Origin: Lentibacter sp. XHP0401 | Lineage (GTDB): Bacteria; Pseudomonadota; Alphaproteobacteria; Rhodobacterales; Rhodobacteraceae | Direction of reading: 5' to 3' | DNA length: 57,729 nucleotides | Assembly: GCF_025751535.1 (NCBI RefSeq) | Contig: NZ_JAOWLC010000016.1 | Coordinates: forward strand, 1 to 57,729 | In this document: one piece after another, positions 26,476 through 35,384 of the stretch | Position numbering within the stretch: the first letter of the stretch is position 1 | How the letters are laid out: each line of letters starts with the position of its first letter | Notes under the pieces: model-generated | Database searches by the model: none | What the model was told of the DNA's origin: nothing | What the model saw: the letters and a program-made list of their open reading frames with translations, nothing else | Made by a program: the position numbers and the translations under genes

Positions 26476-27188
26476 AAAAACAACCCCCAGAGGATTGGCA
26501 ACAAAAGCGCTGTTGCCAAGGCGTTGAGCCCCATGGCGAGGCCGGAAAATGCGCCTGCTGTTTCGTTGACTTGCAAGGCGCGGGCTGTGCCTATGCCGTG
26601 GCTGGCTGTGCCGATGGCAAGGCCACGGGCGCGCCAGTCTTTTACGCCAATGAGATTGAGCAGGAGCGGGCCGAACATGGCTCCGAAGATGCCTGACACG
26701 ATGACAAGCACGGCGGTGAGCGAGGGTAGGCCGCCCAGCTCTTCGGCGATGCCCATGGCCACAGGAGCTGTCACCGATTTGGGCGCTATGGTTGCCATGA
26801 GCGCCTCGGAGCTGCCCGCGACCCAGAGCACGGCCACAGCAGAGGCCACTGCGGCAAGCGAGCCCGTGAGGAGGCTTGCGCCTATGGCGAGCCACGAGCT
26901 GCGCACATGATGCCACTGGCGGTAAAGCGGGATTGCGAGCGCCACTGTGGCAGGGCCAAGAAGGAAGTGAACGAACTGCGCCCCTTCGAAATAGGTGAAA
27001 TAATCTGTGCGCGTGAGGGCGAGTACGGCGACGACGATTGCGACCGCGCCAAGCACCGGGTTGAGTAGAGGATTGCGCCCGCCTTTTTCAAAAACGAAGC
27101 TGGCGGCCTGAAAGGCGGCAAGCGTGAGCGTGAGGTGAAAGAGCGGGGAGGCGGAGAGGTAGACCCATGTTTCGGATAGGTTATTCAT
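26472..27188 (-). CDS. LrgB/CidB-family membrane protein
   Basis: 238-residue inner-membrane protein with about seven hydrophobic segments. The conserved block SVTAPVAMGIAEELGG and the later GTASHGIGTARALQ are LrgB-family signatures. LrgB/CidB proteins work with the small holin-like LrgA/CidA proteins and have been tied to control of murein hydrolase activity, cell death, or export of small metabolites. The LrgA-like gene lies directly upstream, overlapping by 8 bp. The gene ends inside the last codon of the convergent His-rich protein gene. Confidence 0.9.
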   Translation of the reverse strand: MNNLSETWVYLSASPLFHLTLTLAAFQAASFVFEKGGRNPLLNPVLGAVAIVVAVLALTRTDYFTYFEGAQFVHFLLGPATVALAIPLYRQWHHVRSSWLAIGASLLTGSLAAVASAVAVLWVAGSSEALMATIAPKSVTAPVAMGIAEELGGLPSLTAVLVIVSGIFGAMFGPLLLNLIGVKDWRARGLAIGTASHGIGTARALQVNETAGAFSGLAMGLNALATALLLPILWGLFF

Positions 27189-27528
27189 CGGCCGCCGCCT
27201 TGCTGAGAAACCGCATCATGAGGGCAGTCACAATGATGGCGGCGGAGGTGCTGATTGCCACGGCGAGAGAGAGCGGAACGAGCGCTTCTGAAAGAAGCGT
27301 GAGGTGCATGATGACACCTGTGCCGGCTGGCACGAAGAGAAGCGACATATTCCGCAAAAGACCATCGGCTGTGCTTCCGAGAGCCTCGGGAACATGGCCA
27401 CGGACAAGCAGGAAGATGAAGAGCAGGGCCATGCCAAGCACAGGGCCGGGAACAGGCAGACCGAGCGCGCCGACGATGACCTCACCGAACAACTGGCAGC
27501 AAAGAATGAGAGTGAGATAACCGACCAT
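27181..27528 (-). CDS. LrgA/CidA-family holin-like protein
   Basis: 115-residue protein with four hydrophobic segments and the family motif LPVPGPVLGMALLFIFL near residue 25, followed by LFVPAGTGVI. These small membrane proteins resemble holins and act with LrgB-type partners. The two genes overlap by 8 bp (LrgA first), so they are co-translated. It lies downstream of the tungstate-type transporter genes, separated by a hairpin. Confidence 0.9.
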   Translation of the reverse strand: MVGYLTLILCCQLFGEVIVGALGLPVPGPVLGMALLFIFLLVRGHVPEALGSTADGLLRNMSLLFVPAGTGVIMHLTLLSEALVPLSLAVAISTSAAIIVTALMMRFLSKAAADE

Positions 27529-27542
27529 GCGCGCCTCCGAAT

Positions 27543-27582
27543 TAGGGCCTCACTTTACGCGAGGCCCTTGAAGGCGCAAGGG
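27543..27582 (-). terminator. hairpins after tupA
   Basis: Two overlapping inverted repeats: GGGCCTC (27545-27551) with GAGGCCC (27561-27567), and CCCTTG with CAAGGG (about 27565-27582). They lie between the tupA stop and the lrgA start. No long T-run follows, so termination is likely but inefficient. Confidence 0.45.
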
Positions 27583-28407
27583 TTACTCGGCGGCCTTGAG
27601 CATCTGCTCGGCATTGAAGGTGAAGAGCGTTTCACCGTTGATAGTGTAGCTGTTGATCAGCTCTGCGGCACGCGCACTTGTGAGCCAGTTTTCGAGGTTC
27701 ATCGCCAGGTCGTGCTTCACGTGGGGGTGCATTTCGGGGTTCACAGGGAGGAAGGCATATTGGTTGAAGAGCACAGGATCGCCTGAAAAGAGCAATGTTA
27801 GAGACTGTTTGTTGCCAAAATTGAGCCAGCTGGCACGATCTGTCAGCACGTAGGCGTTGAGGCCTGCGGCTGTGTTGAGTGTGGCGCCCATGCCTGCGCC
27901 GGCTTCATTATACCAGCTTGTTCCGCGCTTGGTGTCGTCAATGCCTGCGGTATTCCAGAGCGCGAGTTCCATTTTATGCGTGCCGCTGTCATCTCCGCGC
28001 GACGCAAATGGCGCTTCGTTTACTGCGATGGCTGTGAGCGCTTCCTTGGCTGTTTCTACACCAGCGATTTTGGCAGGGTCATCCGACGGGCCGACGAGAA
28101 CAAAATCGTTATACATGATCTCGCGGCGGTGCGTGCCAAAGCCGCCTTCGAGGAAGGCTTCCTCGGCTTTACGCGAATGCACGAGAATCGCATCGACATC
28201 GCCCGCTTCGCCAAGGCGGATGGCCTGCCCTGTGCCGACAACGATGAGCTGCACTTCAAGGCCGATGTCTTTCTGGATTTCGGGCAGCAGGATTTCGGAC
28301 AGGCCCGAATTGTGAAACGAGGTTGTTACCGCCATTTTGAGTGTGTCGGCGGCGAGGGTGCTGGCCGAAGCAAAAAGTGCTGCGGCTGTGAGGATGGAAC
28401 GTATCAT
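27583..28407 (-). CDS. tupA: tungstate/molybdate-type ABC transporter, substrate-binding protein
   Basis: 274-residue periplasmic binding protein with a signal peptide (about 1-19). Motifs match TupA-type tungstate binders: TTSFHNSGLSEILLPEI, VVGTGQAIRLGEAGDVDAILVH, MYNDFVLVGPSDDPAKI and SRGDDSGTHKMELALW. It captures the oxyanion for the TupB/TupC importer encoded upstream, overlapping tupC by 4 bp. It is the last gene of the operon rather than the first. Tungstate is favoured by the motifs; molybdate cannot be excluded. Confidence 0.88.
   Translation of the reverse strand: MIRSILTAAALFASASTLAADTLKMAVTTSFHNSGLSEILLPEIQKDIGLEVQLIVVGTGQAIRLGEAGDVDAILVHSRKAEEAFLEGGFGTHRREIMYNDFVLVGPSDDPAKIAGVETAKEALTAIAVNEAPFASRGDDSGTHKMELALWNTAGIDDTKRGTSWYNEAGAGMGATLNTAAGLNAYVLTDRASWLNFGNKQSLTLLFSGDPVLFNQYAFLPVNPEMHPHVKHDLAMNLENWLTSARAAELINSYTINGETLFTFNAEQMLKAAE
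27798..27807 (+). repeat. embedded motif TTAGAGACTG
   Basis: Exact copy on the plus strand, antisense to tupA, where the codons read Gln-Ser-Leu. It is preceded by G and followed by TTT, as at 36511. Confidence 0.6.
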
Positions 28408-29117
28408 AAGACTAGGTCTCCTTTCAGAAAGGCTTGCGCCTCGGGGGTTTTGGGACTGTTGAAAAAACTCTCTGCGCTGGCAGATTCGGTGATACGGCCT
28501 TTGTTGAGGAAGAGAACATCAGTCGCCAGGCGGCGGGCTTGGCCAAGGTCGTGTGTGGCCATGAGAATGCGGGTTCCTGTGTTACGCGCCTCAAGGATGA
28601 GGCGCTCGATATCGCGGGTGGAGGCTCCATCAAGGTTGGCGCAAGGCTCATCGAGGAAGAGCAGTTGCGGTGCGCGGATAAGCGCGCGGGCGAGGGCCAG
28701 TTTCTGCCGTTCGCCGCCTGAAAGCGCGCTGGCGAGCTGGTGCTCGTGGCCGGCAAGGCCGATAGAATTAAGCCATATTAGAGCCTGCTTTTCGGCATTG
28801 GCGCGCTTTGTTCCATGGAGTGTGAGCGGATAGGTGAGATTGCCTAGAACGGTGCGGCGCAACATCACGGGTGTCTGGAAAACAAAGGCTTGCTGCGCAT
28901 AAGCTTCGGCGCGCGGCGCAGCAAAGCGGACGCGGCCGCCGGAGGGCTTTTCCAGCCCGTGCATAAGCCTGAGCAAAGTGCTTTTGCCTGCGCCATTGGG
29001 GCCGAGGATGATTGTGAGGCCGTTTGCCATGATCTCAAGATCAACAGGGCCGAGAAGGCGCTTGCCGTTACGCGTGACGGAAGCGTTTTGCACGGAAAGG
29101 GGAGGGATGCTTACCAT
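28404..29117 (-). CDS. tupC: tungstate-type ABC transporter, ATP-binding protein
   Basis: 237-residue ABC ATPase. Walker A is GPNGAGKST near residue 38-46, the signature LSGGERQKLALARAL near 137, and Walker B LLFLDEP followed by the H-loop ATHD. It energises uptake with the permease TupB (7-bp overlap upstream) and the binding protein TupA (4-bp overlap downstream). It is short, with no regulatory C-terminal domain of the molybdate ModC type, in line with Tup systems. Confidence 0.88.
   Translation of the reverse strand: MVSIPPLSVQNASVTRNGKRLLGPVDLEIMANGLTIILGPNGAGKSTLLRLMHGLEKPSGGRVRFAAPRAEAYAQQAFVFQTPVMLRRTVLGNLTYPLTLHGTKRANAEKQALIWLNSIGLAGHEHQLASALSGGERQKLALARALIRAPQLLFLDEPCANLDGASTRDIERLILEARNTGTRILMATHDLGQARRLATDVLFLNKGRITESASAESFFNSPKTPEAQAFLKGDLVL
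28778..28787 (+). repeat. embedded motif TTAGAGCCTG
   Basis: Exact copy on the plus strand, antisense to tupC, where the codons read Gln-Ala-Leu. It is followed by CTTTT. Confidence 0.6.
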
Positions 29118-29815
29118 CTGTCGCGCACCTCCGTGCCAGAGAGAACATGCAGCGCGAGGTTGACAGCTATGGCGAGACCAATGAGCACGAAGCCCAGACC
29201 GATCGCCAACGCGAAATCGCCCTTGGAGGTTTCGAGTGCGATTGCCGTTGTCATGACGCGGGTAACATGGTCGATGTTACCGCCAACGATCATTATTGCG
29301 CCGACCTCGCCTATGCCGCGGCCAAAGCCTGCCAGCGCGGCGGTGAGAAGGGCGCGGCGGCTGTCCCACAGCAGGGTTTTGATCCGCTGGGAGCGGGTTG
29401 TGTTGAGCGAGATGAGCAGGTCGTGATATTCGGCCCAAAGATCGCGGATAGACTGGTGCGCGATGGACGCGATGAGCGGTGTGAGGATGATCACCTGCGC
29501 GATGATCATGGCCCATGGGGTGAACAAAAGACCCATGACGCCGAAGGGGCCGGAGCGTGACAGCATGAGATACACCACAAGGCCTACGACGACGGGGGGC
29601 AGCCCCATGAGCGCGTTGAGCATGGCGATGACGAAGCGGCGGAACCGGTAGCGCGACACGGCGAGCCATGCGCCGAGTGGCAGGCCGACAAGTGCTGCGA
29701 TGGCCACGGCAGAGCACGTCACAAACAAGGAGCGCGCCGCGATCTCGTAAAGATCGGCGTCAAATGTGACGATCAGCCAGAACGCGGCCTGTATGCCTTG
29801 CCAGATTTCGAGCAT
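29111..29815 (-). CDS. tupB: tungstate-type ABC transporter, permease
   Basis: 234-residue inner-membrane permease with five to six hydrophobic segments. The ABC-coupling EAA loop is visible as ALLTAALAGFGRGIGEVGAIMIVGGNI. It is the first gene of the operon and overlaps tupC by 7 bp. The 127-bp gap to the divergent pxpB gene holds the promoters; a spaced inverted repeat ACTTTCA (29883) / TGAAAGT (29920) lies there and could be a regulatory site, but this is weak. Confidence 0.87.
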   Translation of the reverse strand: MLEIWQGIQAAFWLIVTFDADLYEIAARSLFVTCSAVAIAALVGLPLGAWLAVSRYRFRRFVIAMLNALMGLPPVVVGLVVYLMLSRSGPFGVMGLLFTPWAMIIAQVIILTPLIASIAHQSIRDLWAEYHDLLISLNTTRSQRIKTLLWDSRRALLTAALAGFGRGIGEVGAIMIVGGNIDHVTRVMTTAIALETSKGDFALAIGLGFVLIGLAIAVNLALHVLSGTEVRDRW

Positions 29816-29942
29816 GTGCTCCCCTTTTCATCTGCATAGTGGCGCGGGTTAGTGCTGACCATGGGCCCATTTGCGGATAAGCACTTTCAAATTGCGACAT
29901 CATGCGTGAGATTGGGGTGTGAAAGTTTCGGATAGGAAAACC

Positions 29943-30677
29943 ATGGTCGAAATGCCGCAAATTGCCCCGATCGGGACTGAAGGCTACCTTGTGCGCTTTG
30001 CCGACCGCCTGGATGATGCGGCGAACAAAGCGCTTCAAGGCTATGCCGAGGCCCTTGAGGCGGAAGCTGTTGAAGGCGTTGTCGAGATTTCGACAGCGCT
30101 GGCTTCGGTTTTTGTGCGTTTTGATGTGCTGCGGATTACGCGGGCAGATCTGGTGGCGAAATTGCAAACGCTTCTGAGCAGTCGCGACTGGAAAACAGAG
30201 ACTAACAAGGCCAAACCACGGCTTTGGCGCGTGCCGACCCTTTATGGAGGTGCGGCGGGGCCGCAGCTTGGCGAGGTGGCAAAGCTTGTGGGTGTGTCTG
30301 AAGAGGCCGCCGTGCGGGAGCTGAGCGAGGTGCGCGTGCGTGTGCTCGCTATCGGCTTTGCGCCGGGGCAGCCTTACCTGGGGATGCTTCCCGAGCGTTG
30401 GGATGTGCCGCGACAGACGGAGCTTTCCCCCCGTGTGCCGCAGGGAGCGCTTGTGCTGGCGGTGCGGCAGCTCAACCTTTTTGCAAACGAGACACCCACA
30501 GGCTGGCGGCATATCGCGACCACGCATATGAAGCTGTTTCGCCCGAAAGAGCCACAGCCCTTTGCGCTGAGGCCAGGGGACGAGGTGCTCTTCCCTGCGG
30601 TATCAGAGCACGATTGGGCCATGTTAGAGACTGAACCTATGGGTGGAGCAAAGCTTGAGGAGGCGAGTGATGCCTGA
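29943..30677 (+). CDS. pxpB: 5-oxoprolinase subunit B
   Basis: 244-residue homologue of the KipI/allophanate hydrolase subunit 1 family. Together with PxpC and PxpA it forms the widespread prokaryotic 5-oxoprolinase that uses ATP to open 5-oxoproline to glutamate. Recognisable segments are YLVRFADRLDD at the start, FAPGQPYLGMLPE, and VPQGALVLAVRQLNLFANETPTGWRHIA. The ATG at 29943 follows AGGAAAACC; a GTG 24 bases upstream is less likely. The end overlaps pxpC by 8 bp. Confidence 0.92.
   Translation: MVEMPQIAPIGTEGYLVRFADRLDDAANKALQGYAEALEAEAVEGVVEISTALASVFVRFDVLRITRADLVAKLQTLLSSRDWKTETNKAKPRLWRVPTLYGGAAGPQLGEVAKLVGVSEEAAVRELSEVRVRVLAIGFAPGQPYLGMLPERWDVPRQTELSPRVPQGALVLAVRQLNLFANETPTGWRHIATTHMKLFRPKEPQPFALRPGDEVLFPAVSEHDWAMLETEPMGGAKLEEASDA
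30624..30633 (+). repeat. embedded motif TTAGAGACTG
   Basis: Exact copy on the plus strand inside pxpB, read as Leu-Glu-Thr. It is followed by AACC rather than TTT. Confidence 0.55.
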
Positions 30678-31680
30678 GCTGACGCTGCACCAGATTGGCC
30701 CGAACGCGAGCCTGCAAGACCTTGGCCGTGAGGGCTATCTGCGCTTTGGCCTGTCGCGCGGTGGGGCGATGGACAGAGTAGCCATTCTGGAAGCGGCGGC
30801 TTTGCTGGGGCAGCGGCTTGATCTGACGGCGATCGAACTGCCGAGCGCGTCTGTGAAGCTGGGTGTGAGTGTTGCCCAACGGGTTGCGCTGACGGGAGCG
30901 CCCATGCTTGCCGATGCAGACGGGCGCGCCTTGCAGTGGGGGGCGAGCCATAAACTTGAGGCGGGAGAGGTTCTTTCTCTGCGGCCAACGGGGCGAGGCC
31001 TTTACGGTTATATTGCATTTGGCGGTGGAATAGAGACTGATTTGACGCTTGGTCACCGCTCGGCGCACTTTACTGGCGGGCTTGGCCGGGCGCTTCAGGC
31101 GGGGGATGTTCTGCTGCTGGGGGACGATACCAAAGCCGGTGAACCACCAAGACGATTGAAGCCTGATGCGCGGTTTGACGGCGGGCGCTTGCGCTTTGTT
31201 ACGGGGCCGCAGACGGGGCTTTACAGCGCCGATATGCTGGCGGCCTTTGAGGCCACGCGCTTTACCAAGAGCGGACATGCCAACAGGCAAGCGGCCAAGC
31301 TTGAGCATGAGGGCGCGCCTTTTGCCGCCGAGGGGCAACTTGGCATTGTTTCGGAAGTGATTGTGCCCGGTGATATCCAGATGACGGGAGAGGGCGAGCC
31401 GTTTGTGTTGCTGGCCGAGCATCAGACGATGGGCGGCTACCCGCGGATTGGTGCGGTGATTCCGCAGGATATGCCGCGCATTGCGCAGGCGAGCGCGGGG
31501 GCCGAGCTTTGGTTTGAGCGGATTTCGCTTGAGGAAGCGGATGCGCTCTACCTTCCAGAAAAAGAGCTTTTGCGCAGGATTAGAGACGCATCAGAGCCTT
31601 TGGTGCGTGACCCCAGAGAAATGAGCGACCTGCTCAGCTATCAGCTGATCAGCGGGATGATTACAGGACAGGAGGACTAG
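30670..31680 (+). CDS. pxpC: 5-oxoprolinase subunit C
   Basis: 336-residue KipA/allophanate hydrolase subunit 2-type protein, the partner of PxpB. Typical landmarks are SLQDLGREGYLRFGLSRGGAMDR near the N-terminus, YGYIAFGGGIE in the middle and LAEHQTMGGYPRIGAVIPQDMPRIAQA near the C-terminus. The ATG at 30670 has GGAGG upstream inside the pxpB end and overlaps it by 8 bp; nine extra codons upstream are not needed. pxpA follows after 3 bp. Confidence 0.92.
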   Translation: MPELTLHQIGPNASLQDLGREGYLRFGLSRGGAMDRVAILEAAALLGQRLDLTAIELPSASVKLGVSVAQRVALTGAPMLADADGRALQWGASHKLEAGEVLSLRPTGRGLYGYIAFGGGIETDLTLGHRSAHFTGGLGRALQAGDVLLLGDDTKAGEPPRRLKPDARFDGGRLRFVTGPQTGLYSADMLAAFEATRFTKSGHANRQAAKLEHEGAPFAAEGQLGIVSEVIVPGDIQMTGEGEPFVLLAEHQTMGGYPRIGAVIPQDMPRIAQASAGAELWFERISLEEADALYLPEKELLRRIRDASEPLVRDPREMSDLLSYQLISGMITGQED

Positions 31681-31683
31681 GAC

Positions 31684-32442
31684 ATGGTCATGAAGGTAGA
31701 TCTCAATTCGGATATGGGCGAGGGCTTTGGCCCTTGGCGCATGGGCGACGATGCAGCGCTGCTTGATGTCATCACCTCGGCCAATATTGCTTGCGGCTTT
31801 CATGCGGGTGACCCTGATGTGATGGCACAGACCATGCGATTGGCGGCGAAAAACGGTGTGGGCATCGGGGCGCACCCCGGGTTTGCAGACCTGAAGGGCT
31901 TCGGGCGCAGGCGGCTTAATATTGGCGCAGAAGAGCTGGGCAACCTGATTGCCTATCAGTTTGGCGCGGCTGAGGGGATGGCCAGAAGCGTGGGTGCGGG
32001 CGTTCGGCACTTCAAATTGCACGGGGCACTGGCGAATATGTGTGCGGAAGACGCGACGCTGGCAAAGACTTGCTATGAGGCGGCGCTGCGGGTGAACCCC
32101 GAGATTATCCTGATGGTGCTGGCACAAACGGCGCAGCAGAGTGCTGCGGAAAGTCTTGGCGCAAACTGGGCCGGCGAGATATTTGCCGACCGCGCTTATG
32201 AGGATGATGCAACGCTTGTGGACCGTTCAAAGAAGGGCGCTGTGCTGCATGACGCCGATGTGGCGGCAGAGCGCATTCTGAACATGCTGCGCGAAGATGC
32301 GATTATTGCGGAGAGCGGCAAGCGGATTGCGGCGAAGATCGACACGATCTGTTTGCACGGGGATACGCCAGAAGCCGTGGATATGGCCCGCGCGCTCAGA
32401 ACGAAGCTGAGCGCGGCGGGTGTGACGCTGGCGATGTTTTAG
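31684..32442 (+). CDS. pxpA: 5-oxoprolinase subunit A (LamB/YcsF family)
   Basis: 252-residue LamB/YcsF protein, the third subunit of 5-oxoprolinase. The start [14 protein letters not shown], the segment [16 protein letters not shown] and the block [18 protein letters not shown] are diagnostic, as is [10 protein letters not shown] near the end. AGGAGG precedes the ATG at 31684. The last codon overlaps the end of dapA on the other strand by 4 bp. Confidence 0.94.
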   Translation: MVMKVDLNSDMGEGFGPWRMGDDAALLDVITSANIACGFHAGDPDVMAQTMRLAAKNGVGIGAHPGFADLKGFGRRRLNIGAEELGNLIAYQFGAAEGMARSVGAGVRHFKLHGALANMCAEDATLAKTCYEAALRVNPEIILMVLAQTAQQSAAESLGANWAGEIFADRAYEDDATLVDRSKKGAVLHDADVAAERILNMLREDAIIAESGKRIAAKIDTICLHGDTPEAVDMARALRTKLSAAGVTLAMF

Positions 32443-33314
32443 TTGAGCAAACCGGCGTGGCGCAGGGCGTCATCTATCAGCGCTTCTGTCTCGGAGCTGA
32501 CTGCCGTGAGCGGGAGGCGCACCTCGGCTTTGCAGAGGCCCAGACGGGACATCGCGTATTTTGCGCCTGAAACACCCGGCTCTTTGAAGATCGCGATGTG
32601 CAGCGGCATAAGACGGTCTTGCAGCTCGAGTGCTTTGGCGTAGTCACCTGCAAGCGTTGCTGTCTGGAACTCGGCGCAGAGCTTGGGGGCCACGTTGGCC
32701 GTGACCGAGATACAGCCGATGCCGCCGTGAGCGTTAAAGCCGAGCGCTGTTGCATCTTCGCCTGACAGCTGGATGAACTCCTTGCCGCATGTGATACGCT
32801 GCTTGGGCACGCGGGAAAGGTCGCCAGTGGCGTCTTTGACACCTACGATGCGTGGCAACTCGGCGAGCTCACCCATGGTTTCGGGGGACATATCGACAAC
32901 CGAACGGCCGGGGATGTTGTAGATAATGATCGGTAGATTGCAGCAATCGTGCACCGCTCGGAAATGGGCGATAAGGCCCGCTTGCGTGGGTTTGTTGTAA
33001 TAAGGCGTGACCACGAGAATGCCGTTTGCGCCCGCTTTTTCAGCGGCCTGCGCGAGGCGGATCGACTCAAGCGTGTTGTTTGAGCCGGCGCCCGCGATTA
33101 CGGGAACACGGCCAGCGGCGGCTTTAACCACGACCTCGACGACTTTGTCATGCTCGGTATGTGTGAGCGTGGGGCTTTCACCCGTTGTGCCGACAGGAAC
33201 GAACCCGTGCGAGCCTTCGCCGATGTGCCACTCGACCAGTTGTTTGAGTGTATCTATATCCAGCTCACCGTTCTTGAACGGCGTGACCAATGCAGGCATG
33301 GATCCTTTGAACAT
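32439..33314 (-). CDS. dapA: 4-hydroxy-tetrahydrodipicolinate synthase
   Basis: 291-residue class I aldolase that condenses pyruvate with aspartate semialdehyde in the lysine/diaminopimelate pathway. The Schiff-base lysine is in VGVKDATGD, the catalytic tyrosine in IIYNIPGRS, and the TTGES loop near residue 45 is present. The length is standard. It is transcribed divergently from the lytic transglycosylase gene, an apt neighbour because diaminopimelate feeds peptidoglycan. Confidence 0.95.
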   Translation of the reverse strand: MFKGSMPALVTPFKNGELDIDTLKQLVEWHIGEGSHGFVPVGTTGESPTLTHTEHDKVVEVVVKAAAGRVPVIAGAGSNNTLESIRLAQAAEKAGANGILVVTPYYNKPTQAGLIAHFRAVHDCCNLPIIIYNIPGRSVVDMSPETMGELAELPRIVGVKDATGDLSRVPKQRITCGKEFIQLSGEDATALGFNAHGGIGCISVTANVAPKLCAEFQTATLAGDYAKALELQDRLMPLHIAIFKEPGVSGAKYAMSRLGLCKAEVRLPLTAVSSETEALIDDALRHAGLLN

Positions 33315-33422
33315 GATACGCTCCTTTTAACTTCTTTGATGCAGTGCGCCGCCTTTCGTGATTGGAGGGGCGCTGAATTGCAGGATATGGTGGGCCTGTT
33401 CTATCCTGTCTCATAAGGGAAA

Positions 33423-35384
33423 ATGCAAGAGATGTTTCTGCGAGCCGCTGTTCTTTCGGGTCTTACCATGCTGCCTATTGCCGCTTTTGCCGAGGCTTTC
33501 GCAGCGCCGCGCCCTTTGAGCAGTGCGATGCACGCTGCCGGGAGAGGTGATTGGGCGGCGGCGGATATGCTGGCTGCAAAGGCCGCTCCCGAGGCGCGCG
33601 TGCTCATGCAATGGATCAAGCTGCGGGCCGGTAAGGGCAGCGCCGGGGAGGTTTTGGCCTTTTTGCGCGATTATCCGCACTGGCCCGGGCTTGAGCGGTT
33701 GGGCCAGCAGAGTGAAGACGCCTTTGCCGAGGCAAGCAATGCCGAGCGGCTGGCGTTTTTTAAAACCCATACGGCGCAGAGTAACCGCGGTGTCTTGAGC
33801 TATGTTGAGGCGCTTTTGGAAGCAGGTGAGCGTGGTGAAGCGGAGGCGACGCTTGTTATGGCGTGGCGCAGCTTTGATATGGATGATGCCTTGCAGGCGG
33901 AATACCTGGAGAAACACGCCGATTTGCTCGCCCCGCACCATGAGGCGCGGCTGGATATGGTGCTGTGGCGCGGCCTGTCGGACGATGTGCGACGTATGCT
34001 GCCTTTGGTGAGCGCCGATCAGCGCGCGCTGGCCGAGGCGCGGCAGGGTTTGCGCGCAGGTGCGCCCGACCCCGAAGTGCTTTTGGCAGCCGTGCCAGAA
34101 GATTTGCGAGGGCATCCGGGCCTCGCTTATGAGGAGTTTCTCTGGCACTACCACCGCGGCAGCAAAGAGCGCGCGATCAAGCTGATGATTTCCAATAGCG
34201 CGGCGGGAAACCTTGGCGAGCCTTTGCGCTGGTCTGGCTGGCGGCGTAGCCTTGTACGCCAGATCATGCGCGAGGGCGATGTTAAGACAGCCTATGCGCT
34301 GAGTCTCAACCACGGGCTGTTTGATGGTAGCGCCTATGCGGACCTTGAGTGGCTTGGCGGTTATCTGACACTGAAAAAACTGGATGACGCCGCGAAAGCA
34401 CTCGCGCATTTCGAGCGGATGAAAGAGACGGTCGAGTCGCCCATTTCGCTGGGGCGTGCGGGCTTTTGGAAGGGCGAGGCTCTTGAGAAGCTGGGCCGCA
34501 CCGAAGAAGCGCTTGCGGCCTATAAGGCAGGTGGGCAGCACCAGACGAGCTTTTACGGGCTTTTGGCGGCGGAGAGGGCCAATTTAGGCTCTGATATTGC
34601 CCTAAAGGGCGCTGAGTATTTCCCTGCGTGGCAAGCCGCAGCTTTTGCCAAGAGTGATCTGGCACGGATTGTCGAACTGGCTGTGAAGAACAATATGCTG
34701 AGTTTGGCGGAACAGTTTATTCTTGCGATGGCCGAGGATGCGGACCGCACCACGCTGGGCCAGCTGGGCAACTTTGCCACCGATCTGGGCGCGCCGCATC
34801 TGGCTGTGATGCTCGGCAAGGATGCGGCGGGCCGTGGGATTGTTTTGCCTGCGCATTACTACGCGTTGCACCCGATGACGGAGATGCCGCTGCCTGTGCC
34901 AATGGAGATGGCGCTTGCGATTGCACGGCGCGAGAGCGAGTTTGACCCCTCTGTTGCCAGCGGCGTGGGCGCGCTTGGATTGATGCAGGTGATGCCCGCT
35001 ACGGCCAAGGAAGTGGCTGAGGGGATTGGGCTTGAATACGAGCGCGCGCGCGTTCTGAGTGACTGGCGGTATAATGTCACCCTTGGTTCGGCCTACCTTG
35101 CCACGCTTTCAGAGCGTTATGACGGGAATGTTGTTATGATGTCGGCGGCCTATAATGCGGGACCGTCGCGGCCTGACCGCTGGATGAGCGAGCGGGGAGA
35201 CCCGCGCAAGGGCGAGGTGGATATGATCGACTGGATCGAGAGCATCCCGTTTGACGAGACACGCAATTATGTAATGCGCGTGGCGGAGAGCTTGCCTGTA
35301 TACCGTGCGCGGATGGGCAAGGCGGCGCATCCTGTGCCGTTTAGCCAGGAGCTTGTCGGTGCAACGCTACGAGCGGGCAACTAG
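33423..35384 (+). CDS. soluble lytic transglycosylase
   Basis: 653-residue periplasmic peptidoglycan lyase of the Slt70 type. A signal peptide (about 1-23, ending AFAEA) is followed by a long alpha-helical, TPR-like superhelix (about 40-470). The C-terminal SLT domain has the catalytic glutamate in ALAIARRESEFDPS, then GALGLMQVMPATAKEVA and AAYNAGPSRPDRW. It cleaves glycan strands to form 1,6-anhydromuropeptides. The gene overlaps the convergent EamA gene by 4 bp. Confidence 0.92.
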   Translation: MQEMFLRAAVLSGLTMLPIAAFAEAFAAPRPLSSAMHAAGRGDWAAADMLAAKAAPEARVLMQWIKLRAGKGSAGEVLAFLRDYPHWPGLERLGQQSEDAFAEASNAERLAFFKTHTAQSNRGVLSYVEALLEAGERGEAEATLVMAWRSFDMDDALQAEYLEKHADLLAPHHEARLDMVLWRGLSDDVRRMLPLVSADQRALAEARQGLRAGAPDPEVLLAAVPEDLRGHPGLAYEEFLWHYHRGSKERAIKLMISNSAAGNLGEPLRWSGWRRSLVRQIMREGDVKTAYALSLNHGLFDGSAYADLEWLGGYLTLKKLDDAAKALAHFERMKETVESPISLGRAGFWKGEALEKLGRTEEALAAYKAGGQHQTSFYGLLAAERANLGSDIALKGAEYFPAWQAAAFAKSDLARIVELAVKNNMLSLAEQFILAMAEDADRTTLGQLGNFATDLGAPHLAVMLGKDAAGRGIVLPAHYYALHPMTEMPLPVPMEMALAIARRESEFDPSVASGVGALGLMQVMPATAKEVAEGIGLEYERARVLSDWRYNVTLGSAYLATLSERYDGNVVMMSAAYNAGPSRPDRWMSERGDPRKGEVDMIDWIESIPFDETRNYVMRVAESLPVYRARMGKAAHPVPFSQELVGATLRAGN

